A DNA stretch of 64,000 nucleotides from G963665005 sp963665005 (GTDB taxonomy: Bacteria; Bacillota; Clostridia; Christensenellales; SZUA-584). Below, one piece after another: positions 8,312 through 14,085 of the stretch. Within the stretch, counting starts at the first letter, position 1, and the number at the start of each line of letters is the position of its first letter. The notes beneath the pieces were generated by a model. That model made no database searches. It was not told where the DNA came from and saw only the letters and a program-made list of their open reading frames with translations. The stretch is from positions 2,294,001-2,358,000 of the forward strand of contig CAXXTQ010000001.1 of NCBI GenBank assembly GCA_963665005.2. The letters are read 5' to 3'. Both the position numbers and the translations under genes were made by a program.

Positions 8312-8334
8312 GAGGCCGGATATGTTCCAGCCTC
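8312..8334 (-). terminator. Weak hairpin between degV and the sirtuin gene
   Basis: GAGGC-t-GGA pairs with TCC-g-GCCTC on the minus strand, 23 bp past the degV stop; only TTTAT follows. It could be a weak terminator of degV or reduce read-through into the sirtuin gene. Confidence 0.4.
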
Positions 8335-8357
8335 CTAAAATTGTTTGCTTATCGCTG

Positions 8358-9230
8358 TTATTTTTCTTCTTTACCCATAAAAATGACCGCGAGCGTGCCC
8401 GGCCCTGTATGGCATCCTATAACAGGCCCGATATCTTTTATAATAACTTGCTTCGGGTTAACGCTTTTTTCTATCATCATCTTTAAGGTTTGCGCCGCTT
8501 CCATATTTATGGCATGCAAAACATACACCGTCTGCTCTTCGGGGTTTTCAATGTTTTCATAAACAACATTTGTAAAAAACGAAAGAACCTTTTTCGAGCC
8601 TTTTATTTTTTCCGCGTTTACTATTTTTCCTTCGCTGTCAAGCTTTAATATAGGCTTTACGCTAAGAATGGTGCCAAGAGCCGCCGCCGTTCCCGAAAGC
8701 CTTCCGCCTTTTTTAAGAAAGTTCAAATCATCGACAGAAAACCACGCGTGCGCACGAAGCTTGTTTTTTTCTACCCAGTCTTTTATCTCTTCTAATGATT
8801 TGCCCTGCTCTTTTAATTCCTGCGCATGTATTACAAGCTGTCCCGCGCCCATAGATATACGCAGCGTGTCAACAATCTCTATTTTAGCATCGGTGTATTC
8901 TTCTAAAATCATCTTTTTTGCCAATACCGACAAATCGTAATGCCCCGAAAGCTGTGAAGAAAAACAAAGGTACAATATTTCTTTGCCTTCTTCAACGATT
9001 TCTCTGAAAAAATCGGCGATGTCTACCGGCGGGCGTGTAGATGTGCTTGCCTGCGCGCCGTCTCTTAACTCTTGAAAGAAAGCAGGAATGTCTATCTCTC
9101 GTCCAAGATCAAAAAGTTGTTCTTTTCCGTTTACCGTATACGGCATCAAAAATACAGGAATGTTATGCTTTTCGGCATACTCATACGGTATTTCAGTGTC
9201 AGAATCAGTTACGATTACAAACTCACGCAT
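8358..9230 (-). CDS. DegV family fatty-acid-binding protein
   Basis: 290 residues, full family length. The opening VIVTDSDTEIPYEYAEKHNIPVFLMPYTV and the STSxPP loop (ASTSTRPP) are DegV hallmarks, as are LYLCFSSQLSGHYD and the GGRLSGTAAALGTILSVKPIL block that surrounds the acyl chain. In Firmicutes these proteins (FakB) present fatty acids to the kinase FakA; no fakA is in this window. RBS AAGGAG is 8 nt before ATG. Upstream DNA (9231-9306) ends at the left direct repeat of the putative island, so any promoter must lie within the 76 bp between or inside the island. Confidence 0.9.
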   Translation of the reverse strand: MREFVIVTDSDTEIPYEYAEKHNIPVFLMPYTVNGKEQLFDLGREIDIPAFFQELRDGAQASTSTRPPVDIADFFREIVEEGKEILYLCFSSQLSGHYDLSVLAKKMILEEYTDAKIEIVDTLRISMGAGQLVIHAQELKEQGKSLEEIKDWVEKNKLRAHAWFSVDDLNFLKKGGRLSGTAAALGTILSVKPILKLDSEGKIVNAEKIKGSKKVLSFFTNVVYENIENPEEQTVYVLHAINMEAAQTLKMMIEKSVNPKQVIIKDIGPVIGCHTGPGTLAVIFMGKEEK

Positions 9231-9306
9231 TATAAAAACTCCTTAAAAAATTATAAAATATATATGATTGCTTGAAATATTATTGTACTTTACATCAGAT
9301 AGATTC

Positions 9307-9333
9307 TATCACTCATCCGCGTTTTTTACAAGA
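9307..9333. repeat. Left 27-bp direct repeat of the island (candidate att site)
   Basis: Identical base for base to 10992-11018. It contains CATCCGCG followed by six T and ACAAGA. It lies between the island's last gene and the degV upstream region and is not inside any coding frame. Confidence 0.85.
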
Positions 9334-9352
9334 AGCGATAAAAAAGATAAAT

Positions 9353-10357
9353 TTATACTCCAGCCGCCTTCCAGATTATTTCCCAAGATTTTAAGGCCAC
9401 TGTTTTACCGTCCGTCATAAACAAACTATCAATATGTTTATGATATTTTTCATCATGTAATTCTGTTTTTGGATTGCAATAATAATATATTCTTTTAATA
9501 TTAGGATTGGATTTTATTTTATCGTTAATATGCTTATCATTTTGACCACTATATCCCCAAATATGAATTTCCTCAATTTCGCTTTTTTCAAGTTTATCGA
9601 AATATATATCTATCGCTGATAGAGGGAAGCGAAAAGGAAACGACATAGGGAATGTCATACCGCCTTTTGTACTCTTAAGTTTCTCGTCTCCGACTATGCC
9701 CCATGCTAAAAATGGCTCTTCAAGTATTTCAAAATTTTCATCTTTTCCTTTATAAGCACCACGAATTATATCTATAGCACCACATTGTTCTTTAATTTTG
9801 GTGTAATCGAATCCACCATGCAAATGAAAAACCTCATCTTTATAAACATTATCTAGTAAAAAATCAAAATTAGTAGTATAAACTTGATTAAAGGAGTTAA
9901 TGAATTCATTTAATTTGTCAATATTAATTCCTTCTTTTATGCTGTTAATCCCATTATTTCCATCATTAAAATAAATCTCGTTTGCTATTTGCTTAAGTTC
10001 CTTTTCAATCGTCATTTTAAATAATTTTGTTACTTTTAAAAGCATTTCTATCCCAGAAAGGTCTGCTTTCACCAATTCATATTTTAAACCATAATTTTCA
10101 AAGTAAACCTCATAAATTTCTTCTGCTGGTTTTTCTGCCCATAAATTATTTTCTTTTATACAATTTATTATTCTTTCTTTATTATCTTTCTCTTCATCCT
10201 TTGAAATTACTAAACATCTAAACAAATCAAATTTTCTATTTATAACATTAAATAATTCAAAATTTGAATCCTTAATTTTTGCCATCATTTGGACATTACT
10301 ATATTCTTTAATCAAATTAGAAGTAAAGCCATTTCCTGCTAATAATACTTTCTTCAT
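9353..10357 (-). CDS. SIR2/AbiH-like putative phage-defence protein
   Basis: 334 residues from the preferred ATG at 10357 (GGGTG 6 nt upstream; a GTG three codons earlier is possible). The opening LLAGNGFTSNLIKEY fits the nucleotide-binding loop of AbiH (GNGFD), VYTTNFDFLLDN fits the TTNxD motif, HLHGGFDY supplies the conserved HG, and IHIWGYSGQNDKHI matches the late GxSxxD block. These motifs are shared by SIR2-like NADases and AbiH abortive-infection proteins, so I infer NAD(P) binding or hydrolysis on infection. Codon use is AT-rich against its neighbours, suggesting transfer. It is the last gene of the island, 34 bp downstream of a damaged companion gene. Confidence 0.68.
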   Translation of the reverse strand: MKKVLLAGNGFTSNLIKEYSNVQMMAKIKDSNFELFNVINRKFDLFRCLVISKDEEKDNKERIINCIKENNLWAEKPAEEIYEVYFENYGLKYELVKADLSGIEMLLKVTKLFKMTIEKELKQIANEIYFNDGNNGINSIKEGINIDKLNEFINSFNQVYTTNFDFLLDNVYKDEVFHLHGGFDYTKIKEQCGAIDIIRGAYKGKDENFEILEEPFLAWGIVGDEKLKSTKGGMTFPMSFPFRFPLSAIDIYFDKLEKSEIEEIHIWGYSGQNDKHINDKIKSNPNIKRIYYYCNPKTELHDEKYHKHIDSLFMTDGKTVALKSWEIIWKAAGV

Positions 10358-10400
10358 ATCTGTCACCCATAAAACCCAATCAAATCTAGTTTCAATTAGG

Positions 10401-10861
10401 TTATTCTATAAAAGTCCCTTTTTCAAACAACGCTTTGGCTTCACTGCATTTTTTTCTACTTATCCTTTCACAAAATTGATCCACTACATTGTCCGGTTCT
10501 TCGTTGAATCCGTATTGCCTTAATATGTTCCTTATTTTTCGTTCTTGTGTTTCAATATCTCTCGTAAAAAAACAATTAATATTATTTCTTGTAAAAGTAC
10601 TAAGATGTGAATAAAGAACCCTATCCACATATGTCATTATATCTATTTTCTCGATAAATAATCTATCAACTTCATATATATAATCAATAGCCGCTTTTAT
10701 TAGCGATGCAACTTCTTTAAAGGTTGGCTCCTTTGAATTGTCAAATCTTGATAAAGCCTCACTTATATTAAGCCCTCTATATTTTTCACTTATAAAATCT
10801 GATTCGCTTGACCAATTTCTTTTTTGAATAATCTTAGATTCCTGCTACGAACCAATTTCAT
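10401..10861 (-). pseudogene. Companion gene of the island, about 150 codons, frameshifted near its start
   Basis: From 10844 to 10401 one frame is open for 147 codons but has no ATG before 10637 and a TAG at 10845-10847. Just upstream, an ATG at 10861 has a good site (GAGG, 8 nt spacing) but its frame ends after 23 codons. A one-base slip within the first 20 codons would join them into a protein of about 150 residues. The product is soluble, basic and helical, with a Cys/Lys-rich stretch near the end (CERISRKKCSEAKALFEKG). I do not recognise a family. A shorter product starting at 10637 (78 residues) is possible but has no good ribosome site. Confidence 0.5.
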
Positions 10862-10883
10862 TATTTTACCTCTAAGTTAGTTG

Positions 10884-10980
10884 TGCCCCGACATGAATCG
10901 AACATGTATTTCCCACTTTAAAGGTATCGTTTAAAACAATACTATAAAGGTGAGCGACTTACCATTAGTCCACAGAGGCG
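10884..10980 (-). tRNA. tRNA-like sequence with about 26 nt inserted in the anticodon loop (possible pseudo-tRNA)
   Basis: Read on the minus strand: acceptor GCCTCTG, D-arm GACT-AATGGTA-AGTC, anticodon stem CTCAC/GTGGG, four-base variable region, T-arm ACATG-TTCGATT-CATGT, then CGGGGCA. D and T arms are perfect; the acceptor pairs only as GCCTC/GGGGC plus a bulge, and CCA is not encoded. The anticodon loop is 33 nt instead of 7. The extra 26 nt carry a 9-bp hairpin (GTATTGTTT/AAACGATAC, 10924-10942) and are flanked by a 7-bp direct repeat, TAAAGGT (plus strand, 10919-10925 and 10945-10951). Without the insert the loop would be CTTTAAA, giving UUA. It begins 14 bp after the M20 gene stop and ends 22 bp before the companion gene. 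Confidence 0.55.
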
Positions 10981-10991
10981 TAATCATTTCT

Positions 10992-11018
10992 TATCACTCA
11001 TCCGCGTTTTTTACAAGA
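10992..11018. repeat. Right 27-bp direct repeat, overlapping the M20 peptidase stop codon
   Basis: Identical to 9307-9333. Codes for the last residues LVKNADE and the stop of the M20 gene, so an insertion here leaves the protein intact, as is common for integration at gene 3' ends. Confidence 0.85.
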
Positions 11019-12448
11019 CGGATAAAAAATTCTACGCCCTGCGCAAGCGAGTCTATCGCCAGCCTTTCGCCCACTGCGTGTATGGTGCCTAAATCTTCGC
11101 TGAGCGAAGAAAACGGCTGGAACAAATACGTGCCGTCCGAGACTTTCGTGTACCATCTCGAATCGGTCGCGGCAATCATGGGATAAGGCGATACCACATA
11201 TTCGCCGAAGATAGATTTTACAGTGCCGCTTATAACGCGGTACGCTTCGCTTTGGGTATCGGAGACGCGCGACGGCTCGTATGCCTGTATGATTTCTATC
11301 TTAATATCATCGTTCGCTATAGTCTTTTTTATATGCGCCATAAGCTCAGAAACAGTATTATCGGGCGATATGCGAAAGTTTACCACCGCTTCCGCTTTCT
11401 CGGCCAGCACGTTTGACGCAGTCGAGCCTTTGAGCATCGTGGGCGCTGCCGTTGTGCGCACAAGCGCCGCGCTCGTGGGCTTTGCCGCGAGCCCTTTTAG
11501 CAGCAGCGGTTTTGTGATAAACAGATTGGCGGCAATAACGTTAAGCGGAAATTTCATATATCCGCCGACTGCACTAAGCATATGCCGCAGGGGCTCGTTC
11601 AGCGACGCTTTCATCTGCTTTTTTTCAAGCGCTATAATCGCTTTCGCAATCTCGCCCACAGCCGTCTGCTTCGGCGGCCTCGAGGCATGCCCGCCCTTGC
11701 TCTGCGCCGTCAGCCTTATATCAGCGTACCCTTTCTCGCAGATACCTATAGTCGCGGCCATGACATTCGCGCCTATGACTTTGCCGTCCATTACGACGCC
11801 GCCCTCGTCTAAGATAAAGTCAAAGTGTATGTCCCTCTTTTCCAATAGCGCCGCAGTCGCCTGCGCACCGTATAACCCCATGCTTTCTTCGTCGTGCCCG
11901 AGCGCAATGTATATGTCACGCTTTGGCGTAAACCCTTCGGCAATAAGATACTCTACGCTTTCCATGACGGACGCAAGCTGGCCTTTCATGTCTATTGCGC
12001 CTCTGCCCCATACATAACCGTCGGCTATCTCTCCCGAAAAAGCGCCGTATTTCCATTTATCTTTCGTTCTCTCGTCCACCGGAACAACGTCCATATGCGC
12101 CATCATCAGAAACGGTTTTTTAGCGCTGCCCGATCCGGGCCATTTATAAAGCAGGCTGAAATCGTTTACCGTTTCGTATTCAAGCGTTTTATGCACCAGA
12201 GGATACGTTTTTTCAAGATATTTGTGAAAACCCTTAAACGCTTTTTTGTCGCACTCTTCCACCGTTGCCGCCGTGATTGTTTTTATTTTTATCATGCCCG
12301 ACAAATGCTGCGCAATTTTTCTCTTATCCAACTCAAGGCTCTCAAGATTTCGGGCGGCTTCTTTCACCGGCTTTTTATAAATCGTGTTTATTGCCATTAT
12401 CGCGGCAAGAAGCGCTATTATCGCAATAACCGCATAAAGAATTATCAT
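10994..12448 (-). CDS. M20 family metallopeptidase, membrane-anchored (CPS1/PM20D1-like)
   Basis: 484 residues. An N-terminal membrane segment (residues 1-20) is followed by an M20 di-zinc peptidase: MMAHMDVVP (first His), GRGAIDMKGQ (bridging Asp), GHDEESMG (catalytic Glu pair), DEGGVV, and a dimerisation domain before the last metal region. The long insert-bearing layout resembles yeast carboxypeptidase S and vertebrate PM20D1, which cleave dipeptides or N-acyl amino acids. The gene ends an operon with two membrane-protein genes (gaps of 12 and 12 nt or less), so uptake or export of its substrate or product by those proteins is likely. Its last codons form the right boundary repeat of the island. 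Confidence 0.88.
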   Translation of the reverse strand: MIILYAVIAIIALLAAIMAINTIYKKPVKEAARNLESLELDKRKIAQHLSGMIKIKTITAATVEECDKKAFKGFHKYLEKTYPLVHKTLEYETVNDFSLLYKWPGSGSAKKPFLMMAHMDVVPVDERTKDKWKYGAFSGEIADGYVWGRGAIDMKGQLASVMESVEYLIAEGFTPKRDIYIALGHDEESMGLYGAQATAALLEKRDIHFDFILDEGGVVMDGKVIGANVMAATIGICEKGYADIRLTAQSKGGHASRPPKQTAVGEIAKAIIALEKKQMKASLNEPLRHMLSAVGGYMKFPLNVIAANLFITKPLLLKGLAAKPTSAALVRTTAAPTMLKGSTASNVLAEKAEAVVNFRISPDNTVSELMAHIKKTIANDDIKIEIIQAYEPSRVSDTQSEAYRVISGTVKSIFGEYVVSPYPMIAATDSRWYTKVSDGTYLFQPFSSLSEDLGTIHAVGERLAIDSLAQGVEFFIRLVKNADE

Positions 12449-12460
12449 TTGTCGTATCTC

Positions 12461-13153
12461 CTAAATCATATTTTTCTTAAACATAAACCTTGCGAGCAGC
12501 ACCGCCGCCACAGACATCAGCGGTATAAAAATTCCCGAGATCGCGTATGTCGACGGTATAATCAAAAATACAAGTATCATAAGCAGTGTGGGCGCAAGCG
12601 CTATTCTCCAGCTTTTTGATATAAACACAACGCCAAGCGCTCCGAAAAGCGCCGGTATTACATATCCTGTGGAAAGGTTGAATACGCTGGAAAGCACTTC
12701 GCTTGAGTTTATCCAGTTTGCTATAGGAATTACCAGCAGCAAAGCAATTATCAGTATGATATCCGTGACTATTGTAGAAACGGCAACAGCTATCGTAGAA
12801 AGAACCTCTCCTTCCGGTGTCGCCGCATTGGTTCCCGCTTTGTTCATGGCAACCTGCGTCGCCGGAACTTTCATATTGAGCAGATTGCCGGTTACAAATG
12901 CTAGGTACGTTCCGCCAGAGCCGAGCATAGGCGAATAGTTGAATATCTCGATAAGCCCTATCGCCCAGTACATCGGAACAACGGCGATAACGCCTTTTAA
13001 AAACGAGTTCCATTCGGGAGTAACCCCGTATATAATGCCGAAAAGAAGCGGCACGCAGATAATTATAAGCAATGCCGCGCCCGTCCATATACGCCCTATT
13101 TTGTGTGTCTGCTGTTTATATTCGTTTATCATAAACCCATTCTCTTTATTCAT
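12461..13153 (-). CDS. Multi-pass membrane protein, partner of the DUF5058 protein
   Basis: 230 residues from the ATG at 13153 (GGGGG 8 nt upstream). About six hydrophobic helices. The middle carries a polar, glycine-rich loop (YSPMLGSGGTYLAFVTGNLLNMKVPAT) followed by GTNAATPEGEVLSTIAVAVST, which looks like a substrate-path re-entrant region. It starts 12 nt after the DUF5058 gene and is followed 12 nt later by the M20 peptidase. I infer a two-subunit secondary transporter for peptides or acyl amino acids. No well-characterised family recognised. Confidence 0.75.
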   Translation of the reverse strand: MNKENGFMINEYKQQTHKIGRIWTGAALLIIICVPLLFGIIYGVTPEWNSFLKGVIAVVPMYWAIGLIEIFNYSPMLGSGGTYLAFVTGNLLNMKVPATQVAMNKAGTNAATPEGEVLSTIAVAVSTIVTDIILIIALLLVIPIANWINSSEVLSSVFNLSTGYVIPALFGALGVVFISKSWRIALAPTLLMILVFLIIPSTYAISGIFIPLMSVAAVLLARFMFKKNMI

Positions 13154-13165
13154 CTTACACACCCC

Positions 13166-13915
13166 CTAAAACATTCCGTGGTAAATCACGGATAACGCAA
13201 TCGCGCCGACCATTGATATAGGAAGTGCGAAATTCTCCAGCCATTTTACTTTTGCCTTTTTAATGATTAAACCAAAAATCAGCATTATTACCGCGCCCGA
13301 AACAAGCGTTAAGAACTGCGCCTGTCCGTTTTTAATGATTTCTGCGGAAGCAAGGTTTCCGAAAGCGGCTATGCCTTTGGCGATAAACTGACCGCCCATA
13401 ACAGCGATTATGCCCATGAATAAAGCGTCTATCAGTATCTTTGACCATTTTGGGCTTTTAGCGCTTATCTCTTCAATTTTGCTTTGATATTTTTTAAGTC
13501 CAAAGATATTAAAAACAGGCCCCATTATGATTCCGAGAGTCATTACCCACATGGCTCCTGCGAAAATATCGAGCGGCATGCTGTTCGTAGCAACGTTCGC
13601 AGCTTCGGCAACCTGCCCTGCCGCAAATATCTCGTACGACATAGAGCCTATTACGGAAAGCCGTATCCACGAAAAAGGCGCGCCGAGAGTTGCCGCAAGC
13701 GTTATCATAGCTATGGCTATAGGTACTGAAGGAACGATTGAAAAAGTCGCGGACGACACGGCGGCGTCTTTCATGACTTTATTTGAAAGCCCGATTTTCT
13801 TACCCTGCCTTACCGCCCTGACAAGAAAATACACCGACTGCGCAAGCACAAATACGGCGACAACTGCACCCATGATATACAAAAAGGCACCGTTAAAAAT
13901 ATCCAAAAAAATCAC
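13166..13915 (-). CDS. DUF5058 family membrane protein
   Basis: 249 residues with about six or seven transmembrane helices. The N-terminus FNGAFLYIMGAVVAVFVLAQSVYFLVRAVRQGKK and the SIVPSVPIAIAMITLAATLGAPFSWIRLSVIGSMSYE block are characteristic of DUF5058. First gene of a three-gene operon with a second membrane protein and an M20 peptidase, which suggests the two membrane proteins form a carrier feeding the peptidase. RBS GGAAG precedes ATG. The upstream 170 bp (13916-14085) hold the terminator of the next operon and AT-rich DNA with no obvious operator. Confidence 0.8.
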   Translation of the reverse strand: MIFLDIFNGAFLYIMGAVVAVFVLAQSVYFLVRAVRQGKKIGLSNKVMKDAAVSSATFSIVPSVPIAIAMITLAATLGAPFSWIRLSVIGSMSYEIFAAGQVAEAANVATNSMPLDIFAGAMWVMTLGIIMGPVFNIFGLKKYQSKIEEISAKSPKWSKILIDALFMGIIAVMGGQFIAKGIAAFGNLASAEIIKNGQAQFLTLVSGAVIMLIFGLIIKKAKVKWLENFALPISMVGAIALSVIYHGMF

Positions 13916-14022
13916 TTCCTTAATAAAATTATGGTATATAGATTTTATTGATTATGATTTATTATTATATACTTTAAATTTATACGCCGCAACAGATGTA
14001 ACAGTAACGTCATTATTTTCGT

Positions 14023-14064
14023 AAAAAACAAAGGCCGCTCCGATAAAGAGCAGCCTGTTTTTTT
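14023..14064 (-). terminator. Terminator after the LRR surface protein gene
   Basis: Nine-base stem AGGCTGCTC/GAGCGGCCT (14032-14056) with a 7-nt loop, followed on the minus strand by TTGTTTTTT. Seven T also follow on the plus strand, so it could work both ways. Confidence 0.85.
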
Positions 14065-14085
14065 ATATTTTATAGCTTTGTTTTT

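Larger units (their letters stand above)
9307..11018. mobile_element. Putative AT-rich defence mini-island bounded by direct repeats
   Basis: A 1.7-kb segment lies between two 27-bp perfect direct repeats (9307-9333 and 10992-11018). The right copy covers the last codons and stop of the M20 peptidase gene. Inside are a SIR2/AbiH-like gene, a frameshifted companion gene and a tRNA-like sequence, all on the minus strand and visibly richer in A+T than the flanks. No integrase or transposase is inside, so it would be a cargo insertion moved in trans or a decayed element. Past the 27 bp the copies continue imperfectly to GATAAAAAA, consistent with a partial duplicate of the M20 3' end. Insertion is inferred from the repeats and composition. 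Confidence 0.6.

Noticed and set aside
10884..10980. A normal long-variable-arm tRNA (Ser/Leu/Tyr type)
   Set aside because: The extra bases do not fall in the variable region; the only 5-bp anticodon stem that pairs (CTCAC/GTGGG) encloses all of them.
10950..11186. Plus-strand frame crossing the tRNA-like region and the M20 3' end
   Set aside because: No ribosome site, and it is antisense to the M20 coding frame; no meaningful protein.
12477..13088. Second long frame inside the membrane-protein gene on the same strand
   Set aside because: The overlapping frame at 12461-13153 codes for clear membrane helices and fits the operon spacing; the other is an out-of-frame shadow.
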